Shown here in pieces: positions 1 to 6,871 of a stretch of 7,119 bases of DNA (position 1 is the first letter of the stretch; each line of letters opens with the position of its first letter). The notes below the pieces were generated by a model. It saw nothing but the letters and a program-made list of their open reading frames with translations. It was not told the origin of the DNA and made no database searches. Source of the DNA: an uncultured Rickettsiales bacterium. Lineage in GTDB: Bacteria; Pseudomonadota; Alphaproteobacteria; Rickettsiales; UBA1997. The translations under genes were made by a program, and so were the position numbers. Location: assembly GCA_951801155.1 (NCBI GenBank), contig CATOLK010000058.1, positions 1-7,119 of the forward strand, given 5' to 3'.

Positions 1-698
1 TCTTCTCTTTTTTCTTCTTCTTTTTCTAAAGTTTTATTTTCTTTAACATCAATATCTTCCTTTTTAAAATCTTCTTCTTCGTCTTTTATACTTCTATTAA
101 AATTGTCTAAATTAATATCTTTTAAACTATCGGTAATATTTTTGAAACCACTATCAATTGTAGCCTCTATAACATTAATAATACTATCATTATTATTATT
201 AATTAAATCCTCTAAATTGTTATTAATATTATCAACACAATTATTAATTAAACTTTCAATATTGCTACTAACATTTTCATTATAATTATCGATTACAGAT
301 TCAATCTCGGTTTTTATATCCGTTTTAAAATTATTAATCAAATCAATTAATTGTTTACTGTCAGTATTTATATGTTGAGTTAATTTTGTATGAGAATCAC
401 TTAGATCATTCATTCTAGCCGAAATATTCACAAGATATTCCTTAAATTTATTTAACATTTCGGTTATATTTTTATTATTACTTTCGATATTTTTTTCAAA
501 TTCTTTAATTTTTGAATTATTTTCATTATCTTCAATAATTCTTGCTATTAAATTAACTTTATCAATTAATTCATTAATTTTATTTGCTTCTTCTTCTTTA
601 ATTTTATTTTTCTTATTACATTCACCATTATCAGCCTTTATCTCTAAAAGAGTCAAAATTAAAAAACAAAAAACAATGCTTGAAATTAAAATAATCAT
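1..698 (-). CDS. Membrane-anchored coiled-coil protein, N-terminal part (runs off left edge)
   Basis: I do not recognise this gene. Reading the minus strand from the ATG at 698 gives 232 uninterrupted codons to the window edge, so the C-terminus is missing. Residues 1-20 are strongly hydrophobic (MIILISSIVFCFLILTLLEI) and look like an uncleaved membrane anchor or a signal sequence; no lipobox is visible. Residues 28-135 are charged, with regularly spaced Ile/Leu typical of a coiled coil. Residues 136-202 are Asn-rich with recurring 'LINN' and 'NI' motifs, and residues 203-232 are almost entirely Glu, Lys and Asp. The likely topology is an inner-membrane anchor with a long helical rod outside or inside the membrane. 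RmuC also begins with an anchor plus coiled coil, but no RmuC domain is visible here. No clear Shine-Dalgarno sequence precedes the ATG; the frame stays open upstream to a stop at 738-740, without another ATG. The gene is divergent from glmU. Its reality rests on the long open frame and protein-like composition. Confidence 0.72.
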   Translation of the reverse strand, partial: MIILISSIVFCFLILTLLEIKADNGECNKKNKIKEEEANKINELIDKVNLIARIIEDNENNSKIKEFEKNIESNNKNITEMLNKFKEYLVNISARMNDLSDSHTKLTQHINTDSKQLIDLINNFKTDIKTEIESVIDNYNENVSSNIESLINNCVDNINNNLEDLINNNNDSIINVIEATIDSGFKNITDSLKDINLDNFNRSIKDEEEDFKKEDIDVKENKTLEKEEEKRE

Positions 699-707
699 AA
701 GTAATAT
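680..707 (+). promoter_or_regulatory. Candidate sigma-70 promoter for glmU
   Basis: TTGAAA (680-685), a 16-base spacer and TAATAT (702-707) would start transcription near 714, leaving a leader of about 58 bases before the glmU ATG. It overlaps the first codons of the divergent gene. The same pair of hexamers with the same spacing appears on the opposite strand at 727-754, so the two promoters would sit back to back. Chance occurrence is possible at this base composition. Confidence 0.3.
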
Positions 708-726
708 TAAAATTAATATAAAGGAA

Positions 727-754
727 ATATTATTTTTTTATTTTAGATTTTCAA
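727..754 (-). promoter_or_regulatory. Candidate sigma-70 promoter for the leftward coiled-coil gene
   Basis: On the minus strand, TTGAAA (754-749) is followed after 16 bases by TAATAT (732-727), upstream of the ATG at 698. The -35 matches consensus at 5 of 6 positions, the -10 at 4 of 6. In such AT-rich DNA chance matches are common, so the support is mainly position in the 73-bp divergent gap. Confidence 0.3.
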
Positions 755-771
755 GAATAATTTTTAAAAAT

Positions 772-2115
772 ATGAAGAATAAATTATCAGTAATAGTTTT
801 AAGTGCGGGAAAAGGTACAAGAATGAAATCAAATATATCAAAACCGCTACACAAGATAGGCAATTTGGAAATGATAAAACATATCATAAACTCAATAAAC
901 GCATTAGAAGCTGAAGAAATTTCAGTTGTTGTTTCAACGGATAATAAAGATGAAATAGAAAAAAATGCAAATTCTAATAAAGTAAAAACAATAATTCAAC
1001 ATGATAGAAAAGGTACTGGTGATGCTGTTAAAATTGGATTAAAAAATATACAAAATAAAGGCAATTTAATCTTAATAACTATGGGAGATACTCCTTTAAT
1101 AAAGAAAGAAACTTATGGAAGTATGCTTGATAAAATGGACGAGGATTTTGCTATAACTGTTTTAGGTTTTTATACAAAAAATATAAGTAATAGATATGGA
1201 AGATTAGTTTTAAATAATAATCAAGAATTAGAAAAAATAATTGAATTTAAAGATGCTACAGAACAAGAAAGAAAAAACAACCTTTGTAATGCTGGAATTT
1301 ATTTGGTAAAAGGTGATTTATTAGAACAATTTCTTGATAAAGTAGAAAACAATAATGCCAGTAGAGAATATTATTTAACAGATATTATAGAAATTGCTAA
1401 AAAACAAGGATTTAAAATTAATTATTCTTTGGCCGAAGAAGAAGAAGTTATGGGAGTTAATTCTAGAAGTGAATTAGCAGTAGCAGAAAATATTTTTCAA
1501 AATAATAAAAGAAAGTATTTTATGGATAAAGGTGTAACTTTAATTGATCCAAATTCTGTTTATTTTTCTTATGATACAGAAATAGAAGAAGATGTTGTTA
1601 TTGAACCAAATGTTGTATTTTTGCCAGGTGTAAAAATTCATAATAATGTTACTGTTAAATCATTTTCATATTTAGAAGGCTGTGTAATAAAAGAAAATGC
1701 AGTAATAGGTCCTTTTGCGAGGATTAGACCGGAATCTATAATAGAAAAAAATGCAAAAATTGGTAATTTTTGTGAAATTAAAAAATCTATAGTAGATGAA
1801 AATACAAAAATAAATCATCTAAGTTACATTGGAAATGCTTCTGTAGGAAAAAATACTAATGTTGGAGCTGGTACTATAACTTGTAATTACGATGGTTATA
1901 ATAAATTTAAAACTAAAATTGGAGAAAATTCTTTTATTGGTTCAAATACTACTATAGTTGCACCAATTGAAATTGGTGATAATGTTCTTATTGGAGCTGG
2001 TAGTGTTATAACTAAAAATATTGAAAATAATGCAATGGCTATTACTAGAATTGAACAAAAGGATATTAAAGATGGAATGATAAAATATAGAGAAAAAAAA
2101 GAAGTTAATAATTAA
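772..2115 (+). CDS. glmU: Bifunctional GlmU: GlcNAc-1-P uridyltransferase / glucosamine-1-P acetyltransferase
   Basis: Cytoplasmic enzyme for the last two steps to UDP-GlcNAc: it acetylates glucosamine-1-phosphate, then transfers UMP from UTP. The product feeds peptidoglycan and lipid A. The 447-aa length is close to E. coli GlmU (456). The N-terminal pyrophosphorylase domain shows the nucleotide-binding motif SAGKGTRMKS (11-20), K24 in KPLH, Q76, GTGD (81-84), the metal-binding D106 in GDTPL, NAGI (173-176), YYLTDI (200-205) and N230. The C-terminal left-handed beta-helix has hexapeptide repeats from about 265 to 415. Its acetyltransferase residues align with E. coli at a constant offset of 14: R319, K337, catalytic H349, Y352, N363 and K378, plus NYDG (372-375). 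All key residues are present. The frame is open upstream to an ATG at 676, but that would add 32 hydrophobic residues absent from the family and overlap the divergent gene; ATG 772 fits the family start. No clear Shine-Dalgarno sequence is seen. It faces the ankyrin gene across a non-coding gap. Confidence 0.97.
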   Translation: MKNKLSVIVLSAGKGTRMKSNISKPLHKIGNLEMIKHIINSINALEAEEISVVVSTDNKDEIEKNANSNKVKTIIQHDRKGTGDAVKIGLKNIQNKGNLILITMGDTPLIKKETYGSMLDKMDEDFAITVLGFYTKNISNRYGRLVLNNNQELEKIIEFKDATEQERKNNLCNAGIYLVKGDLLEQFLDKVENNNASREYYLTDIIEIAKKQGFKINYSLAEEEEVMGVNSRSELAVAENIFQNNKRKYFMDKGVTLIDPNSVYFSYDTEIEEDVVIEPNVVFLPGVKIHNNVTVKSFSYLEGCVIKENAVIGPFARIRPESIIEKNAKIGNFCEIKKSIVDENTKINHLSYIGNASVGKNTNVGAGTITCNYDGYNKFKTKIGENSFIGSNTTIVAPIEIGDNVLIGAGSVITKNIENNAMAITRIEQKDIKDGMIKYREKKEVNN

Positions 2116-2126
2116 GTACTGTATTG

Positions 2127-2176
2127 TTTTTCTAATTAAAAATTTTCCTTATTTTTTTATTTAAAAATCTGTTGTC
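2127..2176 (-). repeat. Copy A of a ~50-bp repeat flanking the ankyrin gene
   Basis: Read on the minus strand from 2176, this begins GACAACAGATTTT and continues with A-rich sequence to TTTTTAAT and TAGAAAAA. The same blocks occur in the same order, with similar spacing, on the plus strand from 4891. The first 13 bases are identical and include four G/C positions, which is unusual for chance similarity here. The two copies face each other as an inverted repeat about 2.7 kb apart with the ankyrin gene between them. The A-rich middle needs small gaps to align, so the true length is uncertain. Confidence 0.45.
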
Positions 2177-2200
2177 GAAATAGTGATTAGGTGTGATTCT

Positions 2201-2281
2201 AGAATTTAGAAAATTTTGATGCTATAGGTTTTGAATGATGGTTTTATGGTTATATTGAGAAAATTCGTTTTTCTAAATTCT
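2201..2281. repeat. 13-bp perfect inverted repeat with a 55-base centre
   Basis: AGAATTTAGAAAA (2201-2213) is the exact reverse complement of TTTTCTAAATTCT (2269-2281). Transcribed from either strand it could close a stem around 55 bases. The right arm is followed by T-rich sequence (2281-2289), so it could act as a weak terminator for glmU, though the long centre is atypical. It could also be the base of a structured RNA. Confidence 0.4.
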
Positions 2282-2453
2282 TTTATTTTGCTTTAAAGAC
2301 CATAATTGTATAATAAAAATTATTATATATATATATTATTTTTTACTTTATTTTTTTTGTGGAAACAGTATGGTTTTTATAAAAAAATAACTAACAAGTA
2401 ATTTTTTATGTAGGAGATCTATTATAGAAACACAATTAACTCGCAACTTTTTT

Positions 2454-4610
2454 TCAATATATATCATGATAGTTTTTTTTAGCATTTATTTCTTTTACAA
2501 TTTCTGACAATGCATTTTTCATATTATCCTCACATGCATCCAATAAATTTTGTTTAAATTTTTTGGCATTATTAGCTAATTCTTCAATTTCTTCTTTTAA
2601 TTTACTTTCTTTTTCTATTTCCTCTACTTTCAAATGTTTAAGTATTTCTATTATTATTGAATTGTTTATTTTTTCTTCTTTATAGAGTTTTACAGCAAAT
2701 TGCAACGGAGTTTGTTTTTCTATTTCTCCATTTTTATTTATTTCCATTTCTGTATTTAAATTTATGTTCTTATTGTTAAGTAATTTAGAAACCATAAAAT
2801 CCCTATTACCCATAATAGCAAAATGAAGTGGAGTTATATTTTTATATTCTTTATAATCAATTGTTAAATTTGGATTTATATTGGGATGATTTATCAACTT
2901 ATCAAAACAATAATCATTATCATCTATAATAGTAAGGAAAATTGGTGGAATTAATATTTGTTCATTTTTTATATTTACATCTAAATTTTGATTTAAAAAT
3001 ATACAATCAATAATTTCGTCAGTATTATAACCATTAGAATTATTCTCGATAATAGCAAAAGTTAATGGTGTCATATGTAAATTTTCAACTTTTCTTTCAT
3101 TGAAATTTCCTACTTTGCCATTTTTATTAAAATTATCACTTATTTTTTTATTTTTTCCATTAATAAAATTATATATTATTTGTTTTTGTAAATTTTTATT
3201 TTTATTTTCTGTTAACAAAGCAAATCTAGAGTGTCTAGTAATGTCATTTTTTAAATTTATATTTAGATTACTATCAGAACACAAAGCACTAACTATGTCT
3301 TTATCATGATTTTCAATAGCACAATGAAGTGCTGTTATTCCCATTTCGTTTTTTTCATTTATATCTATTCCTTCAATCTTAATTAATTCATTAACCATAT
3401 AGTAGTTTTTTTCTCTAACTTTTTCAAACAAAATGGTCCTATCTGCATTATTTTTTTTATTTAAATCTATTTCTAAAATTTTAGAAAATTTTTTAATTAA
3501 ATCAAGTTTTTTTTGATCATTTATTTTGCTATTTCCAATAATATCAATATCACGAAATTCTATCATTAATTTAGTTATAATAATTTCATTTATATTTGGA
3601 TTATCGCTTAATTCAACCAATAGTGATAGTAAATATTTATTATCTTCTAAATCAAAAAAATTTTGACATTTTTCAAATAAATATTCAAATGCTTCTAAAT
3701 GTCCACCAATAGAAGCACTTTTTAAAATTTCAAAAACAAATTTTCTATCCTCTAGACATTCTTCAATTTTAATGTCAGACGAATGATTACTTTCAAAATT
3801 ATCGAATAAAAATTCAATTATATCAAGATTTCCATTTCTAAAAGCTCCTTTAAAAGCTTTAAGAATAAAATCTTTTTTTTCACTAGATGATTTAAAATAA
3901 TCATTTATAATTCCAATCTTAATTGGAGCTCCACTAGAATATATATCTTCAACTAATTCCTGTTTTCTCGAATTATTTAAATAAAAAGACTTAAATGTCT
4001 TACCATCTAACTCTCTTCCAGAAGTTTTTATAAAAACTCTAGAAAGAGCTTTTGTAAAAATAATTTTATTTTTTTCTGAAATATTATATTTAGCAATATT
4101 TTCTTGCATTTCAATAAAAAAATTTTCTTCTAATCTTTCACTAAAATTTGTATATTTAGTTATTATATCAAATATTTTTAAAGTATTACTTTCTGGTGAA
4201 AAATCAAAATTACCATTTATTAAAATATCTTCAAGTATATCATAAACTAAATTTTCATCATATTCTATTATTCCTTCAATTAAAGATTTATTTTTAACAA
4301 TAATGCCTTTTTTTGTAAAAAATAACTTTTTATTATCTCTAGTATTACAGATTAAAATATCATCTTCATAATTAGAAGTATGACATTTAATTTCTTCATT
4401 TCCATTATTATATTTTATTGAAAAATCTTCTTCTATTTTATTTAAGCCGAAATTACTTTTTTCTTCTTCTGTAGAATTTTCCCTTAATCCAAAAGCTTTT
4501 AACATAGTTTTTTCGTTATCTTTATCATAACTTGATTCAATGTTCGGAATTATCTGATAAAAATAATTGCGATAAGAAAAAATATCTTTAATTATACTAT
4601 TATCTACCAT
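2454..4610 (-). CDS. Ankyrin-repeat protein, putative host-interaction factor
   Basis: The protein has 718 residues and no recognisable signal peptide or membrane segment, so it is either cytosolic or exported by a system that needs no N-terminal signal. Residues 1-245 match no family I know. Ankyrin-like helical units follow: two degenerate ones at about 249-275 and 292-318 (NGNLDIIEFLF, GGHLEAFEYLF), then clearer units at about 388-420, 421-455 (MGITALHCAIENHDKDIV), 513-549 (MTPLTFAI), 550-585, 592-620 (ITPLHFAIMGNRDFMVSKLL) and 633-660 (TPLQFAV). Residues 661-690 are Glu/Lys-rich and probably helical or coiled coil. Ankyrin repeats bind other proteins; in intracellular bacteria such proteins are often effectors aimed at host targets, but no target can be inferred here. 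No catalytic domain is recognised. The start is fixed by a good Shine-Dalgarno sequence. The gene stands alone, opposed to its neighbours, with long non-coding gaps and related repeats on both sides, consistent with acquisition or mobility. Confidence 0.93.
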   Translation of the reverse strand: MVDNSIIKDIFSYRNYFYQIIPNIESSYDKDNEKTMLKAFGLRENSTEEEKSNFGLNKIEEDFSIKYNNGNEEIKCHTSNYEDDILICNTRDNKKLFFTKKGIIVKNKSLIEGIIEYDENLVYDILEDILINGNFDFSPESNTLKIFDIITKYTNFSERLEENFFIEMQENIAKYNISEKNKIIFTKALSRVFIKTSGRELDGKTFKSFYLNNSRKQELVEDIYSSGAPIKIGIINDYFKSSSEKKDFILKAFKGAFRNGNLDIIEFLFDNFESNHSSDIKIEECLEDRKFVFEILKSASIGGHLEAFEYLFEKCQNFFDLEDNKYLLSLLVELSDNPNINEIIITKLMIEFRDIDIIGNSKINDQKKLDLIKKFSKILEIDLNKKNNADRTILFEKVREKNYYMVNELIKIEGIDINEKNEMGITALHCAIENHDKDIVSALCSDSNLNINLKNDITRHSRFALLTENKNKNLQKQIIYNFINGKNKKISDNFNKNGKVGNFNERKVENLHMTPLTFAIIENNSNGYNTDEIIDCIFLNQNLDVNIKNEQILIPPIFLTIIDDNDYCFDKLINHPNINPNLTIDYKEYKNITPLHFAIMGNRDFMVSKLLNNKNINLNTEMEINKNGEIEKQTPLQFAVKLYKEEKINNSIIIEILKHLKVEEIEKESKLKEEIEELANNAKKFKQNLLDACEDNMKNALSEIVKEINAKKNYHDIY

Positions 4611-4618
4611 AATATTTA

Positions 4619-4623
4619 CTCCT
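4619..4623 (-). promoter_or_regulatory. Shine-Dalgarno sequence of the ankyrin gene
   Basis: On the minus strand AGGAG lies 8 bases before the ATG at 4610. It is the strongest ribosome-binding site in the window and fixes this start; glmU and mnmA have none that is obvious. Confidence 0.8.
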
Positions 4624-4649
4624 ATTGTTTTTAATAAACATCTTTTTGA

Positions 4650-4678
4650 ATTTAAAGATATTAATTAATAAAAGTCAA
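4650..4678 (-). promoter_or_regulatory. Candidate promoter for the ankyrin gene
   Basis: On the minus strand TTGACT (4678-4673) is followed after 17 bases by TTAAAT (4655-4650). The -35 is the same hexamer as in the stronger rpmB promoter; the -10 matches consensus at only 4 of 6 positions. A second candidate lies further upstream, TTGACG (4719-4714) with TACATT (4697-4692) and a 16-base spacer. I cannot choose between them from sequence alone. Confidence 0.33.
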
Positions 4679-4890
4679 ATGATTTAAAAAAAATGTAGTA
4701 TTACTCAATTATACGTCAAATTATTAAATAAAAAAAATATATTCTTTTTTACATTAAAGTATTAACATTAATAATTTCTAAATAATAGATTGCTAAGAAA
4801 TTATAATTTGGAATATTATAATAGTTTTTGTTATAAAAAACAAATTAAAAAAGTGAGTTTTTTGTCACCAAAATAGTAAATATATACAGA

Positions 4891-4943
4891 GACAACAGAT
4901 TTTCTAAAAAAATAAAATTTCTATATTTTTAATAGTAGAAAAA
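4891..4943 (+). repeat. Copy B of a ~50-bp repeat flanking the ankyrin gene
   Basis: Starts GACAACAGATTTT at 4891-4903, identical to copy A on the other strand, and continues with matching TTTTTAAT and TAGAAAAA blocks offset by one and three bases. It lies about 280 bp upstream of the ankyrin start. Sequence on the gene side of the shared block is not clearly similar between copies, so the similarity extends away from the gene. Confidence 0.45.
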
Positions 4944-5072
4944 TATCTTAAATTCTTGTATTTTTTGTATAATAAGCAAAGTCAAGATTAACATAATTTT
5001 AATTTTATAATAAATAATATTATTATATATTAATTTAATACATTAATATAATTGTTTATAAAAAATTTTATC

Positions 5073-5110
5073 ATAAATATTAATATTTATAAATATTTTG
5101 TAAATATTTA
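5073..5110. repeat. Cluster of AT-only palindromes
   Basis: ATAAATATTAATATTTAT (5073-5090) is a perfect 18-bp palindrome. It is followed by two further AAATATTT palindromes at 5091-5098 and 5102-5109. The set could be a binding site for an AT-preferring protein or an easily melted region, but pure A/T sequence makes palindromes likely by chance. Confidence 0.4.
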
Positions 5111-5264
5111 GTTTTTCACTATTTATTAAATAAACATAACGTATATTTTTAATATACTAGTTAAAAAGTTAATTTTATCAAAACTATTTAAAATACCATA
5201 AAATATTATTTTATTTTTTTATCTATATATATCGTTAGTATACATAAATATTTTTACAAATTTC

Positions 5265-5293
5265 TTGACTATTATAAATAATGTTTATATTAT
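5265..5293 (+). promoter_or_regulatory. Sigma-70-type promoter of the rpmB-mnmA unit
   Basis: TTGACT (5265-5270), a 17-base spacer and TATTAT (5288-5293) each match consensus at 5 of 6 positions with optimal spacing. Transcription would start near 5300, giving a leader of about 40 bases before the rpmB ATG. This is the best promoter in the window and sits where a ribosomal-protein gene needs one. Confidence 0.7.
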
Positions 5294-5340
5294 CAAGCAT
5301 ATATATCAATTAATAATTAATAACAAAAAAAGGATATAGT

Positions 5341-5751
5341 ATGTCAAGAGTATGTGACTTAACAAATAACGGCGTTTTAACTGGTAATAAAATATCTCAT
5401 TCAGCAATAAAAAACAAAAGAAAATTTTTACCAAATTTGCAAAATATAAGTTTAAAAAGTGACGCTTTAAATCAAAATTTTAATTTAAGAGTTGCAACAA
5501 AAACATTAAGAACCATAAATAAATACGGCTCATTAGATTCATTTTTAATAAATTCAGGCTTTAACAATTTAAGTGAAAAAGGTAAAATTTTAAGAAGAAA
5601 AGTTATGAAAATTCTTATGAAAACTGGTGAATACGAAAATATTAAAATAATTAAAAAAAGTATTATGAAAAATGGTACTAGAACAAAACTTACAAAAAAA
5701 GAAAAAGAACAACAAGAAAAACAACAATTAAACGAAGATAATAAAAATTAA
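5341..5751 (+). CDS. rpmB: 50S ribosomal protein L28, with a C-terminal extension
   Basis: Structural protein of the large ribosomal subunit. The N-terminal 95 residues match the family: a start MSRVCDLT, then GNKISHS (15-21), KRKFLPNLQN (26-35), LRVATKTLRTI (49-59) and GSLDSFL (63-69). This pattern is the alphaproteobacterial form of L28 (usually just under or around 100 residues) rather than the 78-residue E. coli form. The protein here is 136 aa; residues from about 98 on form a Lys/Gln/Glu-rich tail without counterpart in the proteins I know. A ribosome-binding site AAGGA (5330-5334) lies 6 bases before the ATG, and a near-consensus promoter precedes it. The gene ends 8 bases before mnmA, so the two are probably cotranscribed. 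The assignment is secure; whether the tail has a function is not known. Confidence 0.95.
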   Translation: MSRVCDLTNNGVLTGNKISHSAIKNKRKFLPNLQNISLKSDALNQNFNLRVATKTLRTINKYGSLDSFLINSGFNNLSEKGKILRRKVMKILMKTGEYENIKIIKKSIMKNGTRTKLTKKEKEQQEKQQLNEDNKN

Positions 5752-5759
5752 TATTTAAA

Positions 5760-6788
5760 ATGACTAAAAAAATTGTCGTTGCAATGTCAGGCGGTGTAGA
5801 TAGTTCTACAACCGCCTTTAAACTTCTAAAAAATGGTTATGAAGTAATAGGTATTACTTTGGCAATGGGAAGGACTTGTGATAAAAAGGCTATAGAAGAT
5901 GCTAAAAAAGTTGCTTCAACTATAGGAATAGAACATAAAGTTCTAGATGTTAATGATCAATTTAAGTCAAATGTTATAGATTATTTTATAAATTCTTATT
6001 TATCTGGAGAGACACCAAATCCTTGTGCGGTTTGTAATAAATTTGTAAAATTTAAAATTATAATTGATTTTATGAAGGAAATTAATGCTGATTTTGTGGC
6101 AACAGGGCATTATGCTAAAATAATAAATAATAATGGTAATTATGAATTACATAAAGCAACTTGTCTTGATAAAGATCAATCTTATTTTTTATCAAATTTA
6201 AATTATGAATATTTAAAATATATAAAATTTCCTTTAGAAGATGAAAATAGTAAAAATGATGTAAGAAAAAACGCACAGGAAATTAATTCATATATTGCTA
6301 ATAAAAAAGATAGTCAAGGAGTTTGTTTTATTGAAACAGATTATAAAAAATTTCTTGCTGATAATGTAAAATCTGTTTTTAAATATGGAGAAATAAGACA
6401 TATAAATGGAAAAATTTTAGGAAAACACAATGGTATTGTAAATTATACAATAGGACAAAGAAGAGGTATAGGTGTATCATATGGAAGACCAATTTATGTA
6501 GTTAAATTTGATATAGAAAATAATATTGTTTATGTAGGAGATGAAAAGGATCTTTATTCCGATAATTTAGTCATTGAAAAATTGAATTTATTATCAAGTT
6601 TATCTGAAGATAAAATTTATACTATAAAATTAAGATCAACTCATATGGGACAAAGTGGAAAAATAAAACTTCTAGATAATAATAAAGCGAAAGTAAATTT
6701 TTTGGAAAAAACTAGAGCCGTTACAAAAGGACAATTATGTTGTATCTATGATGATGACCTTGTAGTTGGTAGTGGTTGGATTTGTTAG
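5760..6788 (+). CDS. mnmA: tRNA-specific 2-thiouridylase MnmA
   Basis: Cytoplasmic enzyme that puts sulfur on C2 of the wobble uridine U34 in tRNAs for Lys, Glu and Gln, using ATP to adenylate the base and a persulfide as donor. Lys and Glu codons are abundant here, so accurate decoding of AAA and GAA matters. The 342-aa protein has the PP-loop MSGGVDSS (9-16), the nucleophile C92 in CNKFVKF, GHYAK (116-120), DKDQSYFL (137-144), the second catalytic cysteine C189 in GVCFI and YTIGQRRGIG (229-238). The two cysteines are 97 residues apart, as in E. coli MnmA (C102, C199). The C-terminal beta-barrel runs to SGWIC. Length is slightly below E. coli (368), and no key residue is missing. There is no Shine-Dalgarno sequence and only 8 bases after rpmB, so translation may be coupled to it. 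A terminator follows 50 bases downstream. Confidence 0.97.
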   Translation: MTKKIVVAMSGGVDSSTTAFKLLKNGYEVIGITLAMGRTCDKKAIEDAKKVASTIGIEHKVLDVNDQFKSNVIDYFINSYLSGETPNPCAVCNKFVKFKIIIDFMKEINADFVATGHYAKIINNNGNYELHKATCLDKDQSYFLSNLNYEYLKYIKFPLEDENSKNDVRKNAQEINSYIANKKDSQGVCFIETDYKKFLADNVKSVFKYGEIRHINGKILGKHNGIVNYTIGQRRGIGVSYGRPIYVVKFDIENNIVYVGDEKDLYSDNLVIEKLNLLSSLSEDKIYTIKLRSTHMGQSGKIKLLDNNKAKVNFLEKTRAVTKGQLCCIYDDDLVVGSGWIC

Positions 6789-6838
6789 AAAATAATTGAT
6801 TATTTTGTTATTTTATATTAAACCTCCTGCATAAAACT

Positions 6839-6871
6839 ATACTCAAATATAAATAATATTTGAGTATTTTT
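6839..6871 (+). terminator. Rho-independent terminator after mnmA
   Basis: ATACTCAAATAT (6839-6850) pairs perfectly with ATATTTGAGTAT (6856-6867) around a 5-base loop, followed by a run of T ending at 6871. The 12-bp stem is AT-rich, as expected in this genome. It closes the rpmB-mnmA unit. Confidence 0.8.

Larger units (their letters stand above)
2116..2453. other. Non-coding gap between convergent glmU and ankyrin gene
   Basis: No convincing reading frame on either strand. It holds a repeat copy related to one beyond the ankyrin gene (2127-2176), a 13-bp inverted repeat (2201-2281), an exact TATAAT at 2309-2314 on the plus strand without a good -35, an AT dinucleotide tract at about 2323-2337, and a 12-bp palindrome at 2374-2385. 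No classic GC-rich terminator is visible for either flanking gene. The 2160-2280 stretch is richer in G than its surroundings, which hints at a structured RNA or a decayed gene. Confidence 0.7.
4624..5264. other. Long AT-rich non-coding gap upstream of the ankyrin gene and rpmB
   Basis: No reading frame of coding character and no tRNA-like fold is seen. Contents are the candidate ankyrin promoter, a short hairpin motif GTGA-N8-TCAC at about 4852-4867, repeat copy B (4891-4943), an exact TATAAT at 4968-4973 with a poor -35, and a cluster of AAATATTT palindromes at 5073-5110. Nearly all G and C bases are concentrated before about 4990; the rest is almost pure A and T. Confidence 0.65.

Noticed and set aside
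103..285. 60-codon plus-strand frame.
   Set aside because: Repetitive Leu/Ile/Ser translation that is antisense to the coiled-coil gene; no ribosome-binding site.
676..771. Upstream ATG at 676 as the glmU start.
   Set aside because: It would add 32 hydrophobic residues not present in the GlmU family and overlap the start of the divergent gene; ATG 772 gives the normal N-terminus.
2214..2250. GCTATAGGTTTTGAATG resembles part of the type II-A CRISPR repeat (GCTATGCTGTTTTGAATGG).
   Set aside because: It occurs once, without spaced copies, anti-repeat partner or any cas gene in the window, and type II-A is not expected in this kind of organism. Probably coincidence.
3100..3309. 69-codon plus-strand frame.
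   Set aside because: Lies antisense inside the ankyrin gene, and its Phe/Leu-rich translation reflects the Lys/Asn codons on the other strand.
5041..5300. Possible replication origin in the AT-rich gap.
   Set aside because: No DnaA box close to TTATCCACA was found, only loose TTATC words, and no replication gene is nearby.
6822..6829. AGGAGG on the minus strand (CCTCC on plus), a perfect Shine-Dalgarno sequence.
   Set aside because: No start codon follows at a usable distance on the minus strand and no frame begins there.
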